A DNA stretch of 64,000 bases, taken from NCBI GenBank assembly GCA_009838845.1, contig VXRD01000126.1, positions 62,001 to 126,000 on the forward strand, read 5' to 3'. Origin of the DNA: Gemmatimonadota bacterium (lineage in GTDB: Bacteria > Latescibacterota > UBA2968). The notes below the pieces were generated by a model. That model made no database searches and was not told the DNA's origin. It was given only the letters and a program-made list of their open reading frames with translations. This document shows positions 24,836 through 33,673 of this stretch, piece by piece. The translations under genes and the position numbers were made by a program. How positions within the stretch are numbered: position 1 is the first letter of the stretch; each line of letters begins with the position of its first letter.

Positions 24836-26128
24836 ATGAGCGATAGACCGAATATTCTTTTTCTTTTTGCCGATCAGATGCACGCTTTTGCGATGGGGTG
24901 TATGGGGACGGAGGATATTCATACGCCAAATCTGGACAAGCTGGCGCGAGAAGGGGTTTTGTTTCGCAATTGTTATTCCAATGCGCCGGTTTGTACGCCG
25001 TTTCGCGCGACGCTGATTTCGGGACAATACGGGTCGCAGACAGATACGTTGCGCAATGGGCGGTATATTCCCGAGGGGACGCGCACACTGGCAGGCACGC
25101 TGAATGACGCGGGGTATCGAACCGGTTGGGTGGGCAAGTGGCATTTGGGCGCAACGGGTAATGTGTGGATCCCACCCGAGTTGCGGGCGGATTTTACGGA
25201 GTTTATCGGGTATCAGTGTTATAACGATTTTTTGCACAGTGTGAAATTTTACGATGAAGTGGGTGATGAGCATTGGTATGATGATCACAGAACGGATGTG
25301 ACGAGTGATATTGCGATTGAGCGCATGGAGAAGATGGCGGAAAACGCACCCTTTGCGCTGTTTGTGTCCTATCAGAATCCGCATTATCCCGAGCAACCGG
25401 GATACGAATACGACGAGATGTATCGGGGCGTGACTCTTGCGCGACGTCCAAATTGCGTGGAGGTTGATCCCTATACGAGAACGCATAGTCCACCGAGTCC
25501 CAAGCCCCAGGAGAATGATCCGGTTTATCAGCGCTATGGCAATGATCTCGATGAATATCTGCGCGCGTATTACGCGATGGTGACGCAGTTGGATGCAAAT
25601 GTGGGGCGGATGATGGATGCGCTGGATCGCATGGGGTTGCGGGATAATACGGTGGTGATGTTTACGTCGGATCACGGGGATTTGCAGGGCAGCCACGGAG
25701 AGACGAATAAGGGCAAGGCCTGGGAGGAGTCGAGTCGCATTCCCCTGATTGTTCGCGCACCAGGGGGTGCGGCAGGTGCGGTGGTGGATGATCTGGTGTC
25801 TGGCATGGATTTTTTTGCGACGTGTGTAGATTATGCGGGGCAACCTCCCGTTCCTTCGGTTGAGGGCGACAGTTTCGCGCCTCTGATGAGCGATCCTTCG
25901 CAAACTTTAGACCGACCGGTGTTTTCAGAAATGCAGCCCTGGTGTATGGTGCGCGAAGGCGCGTTTAAGCTGGTGGTGGAAAAAGAAGGCTTTGAAGCAA
26001 CACATCTGTTCGATTTGGAAAATGATCCCTATGAGATGAATAATTTGCTGAACGATCGTACAAATGCTGAGAAACAGGCGCATTTGTACGATGTGTTGCA
26101 AAATTGGTACAGGCGCGTGAAGAGGTGA
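24836..26128 (+). CDS. Sulfatase family protein with C-T-P-F-R site
   Basis: This 430-residue sulfatase starts MSDRPNILFLFADQMH. The modifiable-cysteine motif is NAPVCTPFRATL: Cys53 with Phe at the place usually held by Ser or Ala. The GKWHLG active-site motif (about residue 102) and FTSDHGDLQGSHGETNKG are intact. So the catalytic core looks functional, provided the formylglycine-generating enzyme accepts C-x-P-F-R. It lacks a signal peptide, suggesting a cytoplasmic enzyme. It is the last of the three-gene sulfatase set. Substrate unknown. Confidence 0.88.
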   Translation: MSDRPNILFLFADQMHAFAMGCMGTEDIHTPNLDKLAREGVLFRNCYSNAPVCTPFRATLISGQYGSQTDTLRNGRYIPEGTRTLAGTLNDAGYRTGWVGKWHLGATGNVWIPPELRADFTEFIGYQCYNDFLHSVKFYDEVGDEHWYDDHRTDVTSDIAIERMEKMAENAPFALFVSYQNPHYPEQPGYEYDEMYRGVTLARRPNCVEVDPYTRTHSPPSPKPQENDPVYQRYGNDLDEYLRAYYAMVTQLDANVGRMMDALDRMGLRDNTVVMFTSDHGDLQGSHGETNKGKAWEESSRIPLIVRAPGGAAGAVVDDLVSGMDFFATCVDYAGQPPVPSVEGDSFAPLMSDPSQTLDRPVFSEMQPWCMVREGAFKLVVEKEGFEATHLFDLENDPYEMNNLLNDRTNAEKQAHLYDVLQNWYRRVKR

Positions 26129-26174
26129 TTGGGGAGCGTGGTGGGGATGGAGAGAGGAGTAATGGAGGACCGGT

Positions 26175-26873
26175 GTGGAGAGATCAAATAGTAAAGGACC
26201 AGATTTGAAATTCTGGGAGCACTTTTCGACCTACAAATACACTATTCTCGCCCTTTCAGTGGTTTTTCTTTTTTTTGCAATGCCATTGTTAGACCGCGCA
26301 GGACAGGATTTTGCACGGTTTCTCTTCTTAATGCTCCTGGCCACAGTGCTCTGGACTTTAGGCCTTCCCAGATGGTTATTGACGTTGTGTTTGGTGCCCG
26401 GAATTATGGGATTTGGCTTTCATTTACTTATCCACAATATTGATCTCTCTGGGGCAGTATTCAGAGTGTTTGAGATGGGAAAAATGGGTACTTATACCCT
26501 GTTTTACGGGATATGCCTTCTCATCTTTTTGCACCGGATTTTCTCAGAGACGACGGTTACTATAGATTCTATTCAAGGGGGAATAGCCATTTATTTTTTA
26601 AGCGGCGTGTTTTGGGCATTTCTTTATCAAACTCTGTTATTATTTGATCCAGATGCGATTTTGTTTTCGGATCATGTCGTGGGTGCGTTTTCAGATCTAA
26701 TTTATTTTTCTTTTATAACAATGACCACTCTGGGCTATGGGGATATAATGCCTATAAGCCGGATGGCGAAAAATATGGCTGTTTTGGAAGCTGTTTGGGG
26801 ACAAACCTATCTGGCGGTGCTGGTTGCTCGCCTGGTGGGGCTGCATTTAAGTGGCAGCGGTCGATTCGATTGA
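26175..26873 (+). CDS. Ion-channel (two-TM pore) membrane protein
   Basis: This 232-residue protein has about six membrane segments. The C-terminal pair flanks a potassium selectivity filter TTLGYGD (184-190), the Ion_trans_2 pattern. The N-terminal segments do not show clear voltage-sensor arginines. It starts at GTG 26175 behind GGAGG. Its last 27 bases overlap the convergent polyphosphate kinase gene. A role in potassium flux is likely. Confidence 0.82.
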   Translation: MERSNSKGPDLKFWEHFSTYKYTILALSVVFLFFAMPLLDRAGQDFARFLFLMLLATVLWTLGLPRWLLTLCLVPGIMGFGFHLLIHNIDLSGAVFRVFEMGKMGTYTLFYGICLLIFLHRIFSETTVTIDSIQGGIAIYFLSGVFWAFLYQTLLLFDPDAILFSDHVVGAFSDLIYFSFITMTTLGYGDIMPISRMAKNMAVLEAVWGQTYLAVLVARLVGLHLSGSGRFD

Positions 26874-28967
26874 GGATGGTGTTTGGGCAAAGAAGTCGGG
26901 GATATCGACGGGTTCACCCAGGGAAAGGTTCATGAGCATGTCGTGCACGCAGAATGCGGGTTCGTTTTGGGCGGGTTCAATGTGACGGTCTGTGCCATCG
27001 GAGAGTATTTCGCGCGATTTAACATTGTCGGCAAAACATGCACTGAGGAGTTCTGATTTTATTCGTATAATCAAGTCCGGATCTTCGATGGGGCAAAGTG
27101 TTTCGACGCGGCGGCGCAAATTTCGAGGCATCCAATCCGCACTGCCGATGTACACATCGGGGTCCCCGTCATTTTCAAAGTAATAGACGCGGCTGTGTTC
27201 CAGAAATCGCCCGATTATGCTGCGCACTCTGATGTTATCGCTTATACCGGAGACACCCGCACGCAGACAGCATATACCGCGCACGATCAGGTCAATTTGT
27301 ACGCCGTTTTGCGATGCGCGATACAGCGCGCGAATGACTTTGGGGTCTTGAAGTGAATTCATTTTTGCAACAATACGGGCTGTGCGTCCCTGGCGTGCAT
27401 GGTCGATTTCGCGATCGATTTTTTTGAGGATGGAATCGAGCATGGTAGAGGGTGCAATGAGCATTTTGCTGACCTGGGGATGTGCAGATTGCGTGGTGAG
27501 CAGGTTAAAAACTTCGGCTACATCATTTGTGATGTCTTCGCGTGCTGTGAACAATCCCAGGTCCGTATAAAGTCGGGCTGTTGAGGGATTGTAATTGCCC
27601 GTGCCGATGTGGGCGTAGCGGCGTAGCCCGTTATTGGTTTCACGTCTGACCAGCATCGAGAGTTTGCAGTGCGTTTTAAGGCCCACAACCCCATATACGA
27701 CGCATACACCCGCATCCTGAAGGCGGCGTGCCCATCGAATATTGGATTCCTCGTCAAATCGCGCTTTGAGTTCAACGACCACTGTTACTTCTTTACCCGC
27801 CTCTGCTGCGCGGATCAGTGCATCGATAACGGGTGAATCTTCGCTGGTGCGATAGAGCGTTTGTTTGATGGCGAGCACATCGGGGTCGGTTGCCGCTGAA
27901 TTGACGAATTGAACAACGGGTGTAAAAGCATCGTAGGGATGGTGAAGCAACATATCTTTTTGTCTGATCTGGTCAAAGAGGGTATCGACTTCCTCATACG
28001 TGTGGTCGGGCGGGTGATAAGGTAAATATTTCAAATCGGGTCTGGGGGTCGCGCTATAGAGTCCCATTAAACGGTTGAGATTCACCGGTCCGTTGACTTG
28101 ATACACCTGATTGTTTTTCAGACTATATGTCGATTGTAAGCGCTTGACAAGTGCCCGACTGGCATCGGCTTCGATTTCGAGGCGGACGGTGTCGCCTTTG
28201 CGCCGATTTTGCAATTCGTCTTCAATGGCGAGCAATAAGTCATCGGCTTCTTCTTCGTCCAGGTAGAGATCGCTGTTTCGGGTGATGCGGAAAGCAGCCG
28301 AGTCGAGAATTTGATATCCCCGGAAAAGTTCGGGAATGTGTGCCTGGACAATATCGGCGAGAAAGACAAAGTCGATGCGCTGGCTGTCTTCTTCTCGGGG
28401 CAAGCGAATCAGACGCGGCAATAGACGAGGAACCTGCACGACGCCGAGCAGTGTTTCGCCTTCGCGATTTTTGAGCAAAAGGGCGATGCAAAGGGCTTTG
28501 TTAATCAGGCGTGGCAATGGGTGTGCAGGGCTGATGGTGAGCGGAGTTAAAACCGGGTAGAGTTCTGCGTGGCAATAGTCGTCGAGGAAGGATTTTTCGC
28601 GGGCAGAAAGCGTACTGATGGTGCGAATGTGGACATCTGCATCGCGCAATGCGGGAAGGAGTTCGTCGTTCCAGCAGGCGTATTGCTCATCGACCATGCG
28701 ATGGGCTTCTTTTGCAATGGCTGAAATTTGTTCTTCGGGGAGGAGGCCATCGGGGCCGTAGTCGGAAATGCCCGCTTCTACTTGTTGGAGCAGTCCCGCT
28801 ACGCGCACTTCAAAAAATTCGTCGAGGTTGTTGGCCACGATGCCCAGGAATTTGACTCGTTCCAGCAGGGGATTTTCAGGGGTGCGGGCTTCTTGTAATA
28901 CGCGCTGATTAAAACGCAGCCATGAAAGTTCTCTATTGAGATAGAGACTGGTATCGCCGAGGTCCAT
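26847..28967 (-). CDS. ppk1: Polyphosphate kinase 1
   Basis: This 706-residue enzyme polymerises ATP gamma-phosphate into polyphosphate. The start YLNRELSWLRFNQRVL is the PPK1 N-terminal signature. The autophosphorylated His433 is in GLKTHCKLSMLV, close to the Escherichia coli position. RRYAHIGTGNYNPSTA follows as the conserved PLD-like segment. Length matches the family. It diverges from the phosphate porin/Pst cluster, so phosphate uptake and polyphosphate storage are neighbours here. A consensus promoter lies at 29014-29043. It overlaps the ion-channel gene tail to tail. Confidence 0.95.
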   Translation of the reverse strand: MDLGDTSLYLNRELSWLRFNQRVLQEARTPENPLLERVKFLGIVANNLDEFFEVRVAGLLQQVEAGISDYGPDGLLPEEQISAIAKEAHRMVDEQYACWNDELLPALRDADVHIRTISTLSAREKSFLDDYCHAELYPVLTPLTISPAHPLPRLINKALCIALLLKNREGETLLGVVQVPRLLPRLIRLPREEDSQRIDFVFLADIVQAHIPELFRGYQILDSAAFRITRNSDLYLDEEEADDLLLAIEDELQNRRKGDTVRLEIEADASRALVKRLQSTYSLKNNQVYQVNGPVNLNRLMGLYSATPRPDLKYLPYHPPDHTYEEVDTLFDQIRQKDMLLHHPYDAFTPVVQFVNSAATDPDVLAIKQTLYRTSEDSPVIDALIRAAEAGKEVTVVVELKARFDEESNIRWARRLQDAGVCVVYGVVGLKTHCKLSMLVRRETNNGLRRYAHIGTGNYNPSTARLYTDLGLFTAREDITNDVAEVFNLLTTQSAHPQVSKMLIAPSTMLDSILKKIDREIDHARQGRTARIVAKMNSLQDPKVIRALYRASQNGVQIDLIVRGICCLRAGVSGISDNIRVRSIIGRFLEHSRVYYFENDGDPDVYIGSADWMPRNLRRRVETLCPIEDPDLIIRIKSELLSACFADNVKSREILSDGTDRHIEPAQNEPAFCVHDMLMNLSLGEPVDIPDFFAQTPSSIESTAAT

Positions 28968-29013
28968 AACACACTCCGGGGAAGAGGCGACGGAATTGCG
29001 TTAAATGTCAGGT

Positions 29014-29043
29014 ATTATAATGCGATATAGAGCAGTTTGTCAA
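29014..29043 (-). promoter_or_regulatory. Consensus sigma70 promoter for ppk1
   Basis: On the minus strand TTGACA and TATAAT are both perfect matches with an 18-base spacer, 47 bp before the ppk1 start codon. No Pho-box-like array is seen over it, so ppk1 may be constitutive. Confidence 0.7.
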
Positions 29044-29064
29044 ATAAAAACGGCGATCTTGAGG

Positions 29065-29104
29065 AAAAGGTCGGATGGGCAAAAATCCATCCGACCTTTT
29101 CTTT
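29065..29104 (+). terminator. Strong hairpin in the ppk1/porin divergent spacer
   Basis: Perfect 14-bp arms AAAAGGTCGGATGG (29065-29078) and CCATCCGACCTTTT (29087-29100) are followed by CTTTT. The structure lies between two divergent promoters, so it has no upstream gene to terminate on the plus strand. It may insulate the two units or end a short transcript. Apart from this, the ppk1 promoter and the Pho-box array, the spacer 28968-29284 holds nothing I recognise. Confidence 0.65.
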
Positions 29105-29157
29105 TGAGAAGAGAGTTAGCGGGAAGAATCCCCGAAGAAAGGATGAAATGGCGTATT

Positions 29158-29234
29158 TGTAACAAAAATGTCACGTTTTTGTGACCAAAGCGTAACCGTT
29201 TTGGAGGCGATTTGTAACATTATAGCGATATCTT
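29158..29234 (+). promoter_or_regulatory. Pho-box-like array and -10 before the porin gene
   Basis: Seven-base half-sites recur every 11 bp: TGTAACA (29158), TGTCACG (29169), TGTGACC (29180), CGTAACC (29191) and TGTAACA (29213), with a poor unit at 29202. This 7+4 spacing is the PhoB box layout. A TATCTT hexamer (29229-29234) starts 9 bases after the last unit, as expected for PhoB-activated promoters lacking a -35. Transcription would begin near 29241. Confidence 0.75.
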
Positions 29235-29284
29235 ATCGCGGAGAACGTCGTTTATTCACCAATTCGAAGGGAGAGCAAAAGCGC

Positions 29285-30232
29285 ATTTGTAAAGCAATTT
29301 GGGGAATACTGTTGTGTTTGGGTTTTGTTTTGGCGGGGCGGGGTGAAGCTGTAGATACCAGGCTTCAGGGTGTTATGTTTGCCGATTATTATATCGTTAG
29401 AGGAAATGGAGAAGAAGAAAATGGCTTTAGGTTTCGACGCATTTATCTCACCCATGACCTGAAGTGGAGTGATGCTTTTTCTGGACGGGTTCGGCTGGAA
29501 GCCAAGGATGCGGGATTTAATAGCGAAAAGAAAATAGAACCCTTTGTAAAGCACGCGTATTTGCGCTATCGCAAAAATGGCCATGCGCTCTATATGGGGC
29601 TGTCGGGTACGCCAACATGGAACGTATCGGAGTCTGTTTGGGGTTATCGCTCTATCGAGAAGACCCTCATGGACCGAAAAAAAATTGCCTCTTCGGCTGA
29701 TATAGGCATTGCATATCGCACGCGATTGGATGAAGCTGGAAAATTAAATGCCCAGATTATGCTGGCCAATGGCAGCGGACAGCAGTCCGAGTCAGATCAC
29801 TACAAGAAAATTTACGGTCTGTTGCATTTTGAGCCTGGTACCCTGAATGTGACGACTTATGTAGATTGGGAAAAACGCGCAGGCAATCTAGATCGCACGA
29901 CTTTGGCTACGTTTATTGGGTGGAAAAAGAAAATTTTCCACGGTGGATTGGAAGCCTTTGTGCACTGGCGCAACCATACCGCACAGATGCGAGGACTTTC
30001 ACTGTTCGGCTCAGGACAGATTAGCGAGAAGATAAAGGTGTTTGCTCGTAGCGATTTCTTTGATCCAGACGATAAGTCTGACGACGATGGGGAATATTGC
30101 TTTCTCGGAGGGCTTGACATTGAGCCGGTAAAGGATATTCACATTATGCCCAATGTGATGGGCACAAATTTTCAGGCTCCAGATGTGGATATTGAGGTGA
30201 TTCCCCGGCTAACGCTATATGTTAAGTTTTGA
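29285..30232 (+). CDS. Outer-membrane beta-barrel porin-like protein, Pho-controlled
   Basis: This is a protein of about 315 residues with a signal peptide (hydrophobic core WGILLCLGFVLAG) and then alternating beta-strand sequence ending in the aromatic LTLYVKF, typical of outer-membrane barrels. An in-frame ATG at 29168 lies inside the Pho-box array and upstream of the predicted transcript start, so it cannot be the start. The best ribosome site, AAGGGAGAG (29267-29275), is followed by ATT at 29285 and directly by the signal peptide, suggesting a rare ATT start. Placement directly ahead of pstS suggests phosphate or phosphate-ester uptake, similar in role to OprP/OprO, although no close homology is evident by eye. 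Confidence 0.65.
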   Translation: MCKAIWGILLCLGFVLAGRGEAVDTRLQGVMFADYYIVRGNGEEENGFRFRRIYLTHDLKWSDAFSGRVRLEAKDAGFNSEKKIEPFVKHAYLRYRKNGHALYMGLSGTPTWNVSESVWGYRSIEKTLMDRKKIASSADIGIAYRTRLDEAGKLNAQIMLANGSGQQSESDHYKKIYGLLHFEPGTLNVTTYVDWEKRAGNLDRTTLATFIGWKKKIFHGGLEAFVHWRNHTAQMRGLSLFGSGQISEKIKVFARSDFFDPDDKSDDDGEYCFLGGLDIEPVKDIHIMPNVMGTNFQAPDVDIEVIPRLTLYVKF

Positions 30233-30240
30233 GTACAGGT

Positions 30241-30278
30241 TATCACATAAATGTCGTGTTTTCGTCATCTGTGTAACG
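30241..30278 (+). promoter_or_regulatory. Pho-box-like array before pstS
   Basis: Half-sites TATCACA (30241), TGTCGTG (30252) and CGTCATC (30263) repeat at 11 bp, followed by TGTAACG (30272). The array begins 9 bp after the porin stop. I do not see an unambiguous -10. It would give pstS its own phosphate-controlled promoter. Confidence 0.6.
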
Positions 30279-30328
30279 CGATACAGGTTTATTTTTTTCA
30301 TTCTGTAACACTACCCAAGGGAGATTGA

Positions 30329-31306
30329 ATGACCAGATTTATTTGTATGATCGCATGTGTGGCTGTTTTGACACAGGCTGCGGCTCAGGCGCAGCAAGAT
30401 TCGCCTGTTCCTGCGTATCAAAAAGTGAGTGGGATTTCCGGAAGTGCCAACAGTATTGGGTCAGATACGATGAATAATTTGATGACGCTCTGGTTGGAAG
30501 GGTTTCGCAAGTACTATCCCAGTGTAACTATTCAGGTTGAGGGTAAGGGATCGAGCACTGCGCCTCCCGCACTGATCGAAGGCACCGCGCAATTCGGGCC
30601 TATGTCGCGTCCGATGAAGGCTTCGGAGATAGACAAGTTTGAAAAGCATTTTGGATATCCACCAACAGTGTTGCGCACCTCGCTGGATGCACTGGCTATT
30701 TTTGTCAATAAGGACAACCCGATTAATGGGTTGACTTTGCAGCAGGTAGATGCGATTTTTTCCAAGACGCGACGCGGTGAGTATAAGGAAAATGTTACGA
30801 GGTGGGGGCAGTTGGGTTTGGGGGGCGATTGGAAAAATGCCGCATTCAGCCTTTACGGGCGCAATTCCGCGTCGGGCACTTATGGATTTTTCAAAGATCA
30901 CGCGCTGTTTAAGGGCGATTTTAAAGATGAAGTCAAAGAGCAACCGGGGTCTGCCTCGGTGGTGCAGGGCGTGGCCGAAGACAGGTACAGCATGGGTTAT
31001 AGTGGCATTGGTTACAAGACCTCTGGCGTGCGCGTCGTACCTCTGGCGCTGGAAACTGGTGAACCCTTTAGAGAGGGTACGATCGGAAATGTGATAGATG
31101 GATCTTATCCTCTGGGGCGTTTTTTGTATTTGTACATCAACAAGGCACCCAATAAACCTCTCGATCCGCTCGTGAGAGAATTTTGTAAATTCATTTTCTC
31201 CAAAGAGGGGCAAGAGATTGTCGTTAAAGATGGCTATATGCCCGTGCCCTATCAGGTGGTTAAAGAGGAACTTGAGAAGTTACAATTCCCCACCTTAAAT
31301 CCCTGA
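30329..31306 (+). CDS. pstS: Phosphate ABC transporter phosphate-binding protein
   Basis: This 325-residue periplasmic protein has a signal peptide ending near AQAQ (about residue 22). The mature part carries GSANSIGSDTMNNLM, GKGSSTAPPALIEG and GRNSASGTYGFFKD, the phosphate-site loops of PstS. ATG 30329 follows AAGGGAG. It is the first gene of pstSCAB-phoU and is preceded by a Pho-box-like array. The spacer to pstC contains an inverted-repeat element. Confidence 0.93.
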   Translation: MTRFICMIACVAVLTQAAAQAQQDSPVPAYQKVSGISGSANSIGSDTMNNLMTLWLEGFRKYYPSVTIQVEGKGSSTAPPALIEGTAQFGPMSRPMKASEIDKFEKHFGYPPTVLRTSLDALAIFVNKDNPINGLTLQQVDAIFSKTRRGEYKENVTRWGQLGLGGDWKNAAFSLYGRNSASGTYGFFKDHALFKGDFKDEVKEQPGSASVVQGVAEDRYSMGYSGIGYKTSGVRVVPLALETGEPFREGTIGNVIDGSYPLGRFLYLYINKAPNKPLDPLVREFCKFIFSKEGQEIVVKDGYMPVPYQVVKEELEKLQFPTLNP

Positions 31307-31315
31307 CTCCCAGCG

Positions 31316-31415
31316 GTGAGACGTTAGAGGGCCACCCAGCCCCTCTTCCTGAGACGTAATAGCTACGACCCGTCCCCAGTCTCTGTTCTCTCACTTCTAA
31401 CCTCTTACGTCTCAC
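31316..31415. repeat. Inverted repeat element between pstS and pstC
   Basis: Arms GTGAGACGTTAGAGG (31316-31330) and CCTCTTACGTCTCAC (31401-31415) pair with one mismatch. A partial inner copy TGAGACGTAA lies at 31350. A short hairpin AGAGGG/CCCTCT (31326-31345) sits in the left arm. The element fills most of the spacer and ends 7 bp before pstC. Confidence 0.7.
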
Positions 31416-31422
31416 CTTTATT

Positions 31423-33663
31423 ATGTCTCTTCCCACAGAACCAACATCAAAGCGACAATTGCCTGGCATCACGCCAAAGGCACGCCTGATGGACCGCGCT
31501 GGACGGTGGGTGATCACTGCTGGCGGCATCGGGGTGATCCTGTCGGTGCTGGGCATTTTTCTTTTTGTGTTGATGGAGTCCTATCCTCTGTTTTTGAAGC
31601 CGAGCGTGTCCAGGGCGCATACCTTTGATTTTTCGCACCGTCAGCCCGTCCTGTGTACGGGGGTTGATCCCTATCAGGCGGTGATGTTTGTCGTGCATGA
31701 AGCGGGGATTGATTTTGTGGATATGACTACAAAGTCGGTGACAAAGTCCGTATCTATTCCCGAACTACAGGGACGGCGCATTCGAGCGGCTTATCGCGCT
31801 CTGGATAACACGCATGTTGGCCTGGGTCTGGACGACGGTACAATGCTGGGCTGTCGCGTGAATTTTGCCGTGGATTACGATGCGGAGGGAAAGCAGATTG
31901 TGACGCCGTCTTTTTTTGTTGAGTCGGCGATAGATCTAACCGATGAGGCTCTTGCGCATCTCGTATTTCGGCACGATGGAAAATCTCGAGGCACAGTACT
32001 TGGCATTGCGGATTCCGGGCAACTCGTTTTGGGAATTTCCGAAAGACAGCGAGGACTTTTAGGTGATGGCAAAACGACTGTTCGCACATACGATTTGACC
32101 GATGAGATCAAAGGGCGCGCCAGGGTGGGTGCCGTGGCAAAATCGGGACGCTATGTTCTGGTGGGCACAGACCGCGGTGAAGTATTTCGATGGGAAATTG
32201 GACGGGCGAGTTCCAATCCCAGGTTGTTGGATTATTTTCGGGTTTCCGATCAGGAGGTGTCTGCGTTGGATTTTGTGCTGGGCGATGTGTCGCTCGTCGT
32301 GGGCGATGTGGGTGGTCGTGTGTCTGTCTGGATGCCCGTCAGAACGAGCGAGGGCGACAATAAAAGGGTGTTCAAAAGGATCCACACTTTGCAGTCTCAT
32401 CCGGCGGCGGTGACTGCACTGGCGTCGTCTGCTCGCGACAAACAGTTTTTATCGGGCGATGTATCGGGGATGGTTGCGTTGCATCACATGACATCGGAAC
32501 AAACGTTTTTTCAATTGCCCGGTGATAGCCCTATTCAATCCCTGTCTTTTGCGCCAAAAGCAAATGGCTTTTTGACTGTGAGTAAGTCGGGACAGGTGAC
32601 GGATTTCGGTCTTTACAATCCACATCCCGAAGTGACGTTACAAACACTTTTTGGCAAAGTGTGGTACGAGGGATATACGGAGCCTCAATACGTGTGGCAA
32701 TCTACGGGTGGATCGGATGATTTTGAGCCTAAGCTGAGTATTGTACCTTTGATATTTGGTACCTTTAAGGGTACGCTTTATGCGATGTTATTCGCGCTGC
32801 CTCTGGCTGTTCTGGCAGCGATTTACACATCGGAATTTGCCTCTCCCAACGTGCGTGGTGTGGTCAAACCCGTGGTGGAGTTGATGGCTTCGCTTCCCAG
32901 TGTGATTCTGGGCTTTTTGGCTGGTTTGTGGTTGGCTCCACTGCTGGAGACGAGGATCGTCGGTGCATTGCTGTTGTTGCCCTGTGTGCCCATTGTCGTG
33001 GTGATATGTGCCTGGAGCTGGGGACAGATGTCCGAAGATTTTGCACGCAGAATACCGGATCACTGGATTCTAACTTTGCTGGCTGGCATCGCGTTGTTTT
33101 CGCTCTATCTGTCGTTCGCACTCGGTCCTTTGGCCGAATCGCTTTTGTTCGGCGGCAATTTTCAAAGCTGGCTGCTCGGCACAACGGGTACACGCTACGA
33201 TCAGCGCAATTGTCTGGTGGTGGGCTTTGCGATGGGATTTGCCGTGGTACCCATTATTTACACGATCTGCGAAGATGCTCTGTCGAGCGTGCCACAGCAT
33301 CTGCGCGCTGGATCACTCGCGCTGGGCGCAACGCCATGGCAAACGGCTATCCGCGTGGTGTTGCCCACGGCGAGCCCGGGTATTTTTTCCGCGACTATGA
33401 TTGGATTTGGCCGCGCTGTGGGCGAAACGATGATTGTGTTGATGGCTACGGGCAATACGCCGATTTTGGATTGGACCATTTTTAATGGCATGCGCACGAT
33501 GTCGGCCAATATCGCCGTGGAGATTCCCGAAGCACCCCATGAAGGTACGCTTTATCGCGTGTTGTTTTTGACAGGGGTTTTGCTGGCGGCGATTACTTTT
33601 TTGGTGAATACGCTGGCAGAAGTGGTGCGGCAGCGTTTGCGCGAGAAGTATAGCAGGATTTGA
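31423..33663 (+). CDS. pstC: Phosphate ABC transporter permease PstC, long form with propeller-like domain
   Basis: This is a 746-residue protein, more than twice normal PstC length. A membrane segment at about 30-55 is followed by a large region (about 60-410) of WD/propeller-like repeats (for example VGTDRGEVFRWEIG and FLSGDVSGMVALHH). This region is expected in the periplasm. The typical permease core follows (about 445-745), with AGSLALGATPWQTAIRVVLP as the ATPase-contact EAA loop. Similar long PstC forms exist in pseudomonads and other diderms. No clear ribosome site precedes ATG 31423, so translation may depend on the element upstream. Confidence 0.88.
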   Translation: MSLPTEPTSKRQLPGITPKARLMDRAGRWVITAGGIGVILSVLGIFLFVLMESYPLFLKPSVSRAHTFDFSHRQPVLCTGVDPYQAVMFVVHEAGIDFVDMTTKSVTKSVSIPELQGRRIRAAYRALDNTHVGLGLDDGTMLGCRVNFAVDYDAEGKQIVTPSFFVESAIDLTDEALAHLVFRHDGKSRGTVLGIADSGQLVLGISERQRGLLGDGKTTVRTYDLTDEIKGRARVGAVAKSGRYVLVGTDRGEVFRWEIGRASSNPRLLDYFRVSDQEVSALDFVLGDVSLVVGDVGGRVSVWMPVRTSEGDNKRVFKRIHTLQSHPAAVTALASSARDKQFLSGDVSGMVALHHMTSEQTFFQLPGDSPIQSLSFAPKANGFLTVSKSGQVTDFGLYNPHPEVTLQTLFGKVWYEGYTEPQYVWQSTGGSDDFEPKLSIVPLIFGTFKGTLYAMLFALPLAVLAAIYTSEFASPNVRGVVKPVVELMASLPSVILGFLAGLWLAPLLETRIVGALLLLPCVPIVVVICAWSWGQMSEDFARRIPDHWILTLLAGIALFSLYLSFALGPLAESLLFGGNFQSWLLGTTGTRYDQRNCLVVGFAMGFAVVPIIYTICEDALSSVPQHLRAGSLALGATPWQTAIRVVLPTASPGIFSATMIGFGRAVGETMIVLMATGNTPILDWTIFNGMRTMSANIAVEIPEAPHEGTLYRVLFLTGVLLAAITFLVNTLAEVVRQRLREKYSRI

Positions 33664-33673
33664 TGTTCTGGAG

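Noticed and set aside
24656-25903. 415-codon open frame on the minus strand
   Set aside because: It is the complement of the sulfatase gene and the end of the Ldh-type gene, and the encoded sequence is Arg/His/Ile-rich without domains.
29168-29284. ATG 29168 as start of the porin gene
   Set aside because: It lies inside the Pho-box array and upstream of the predicted transcript start.
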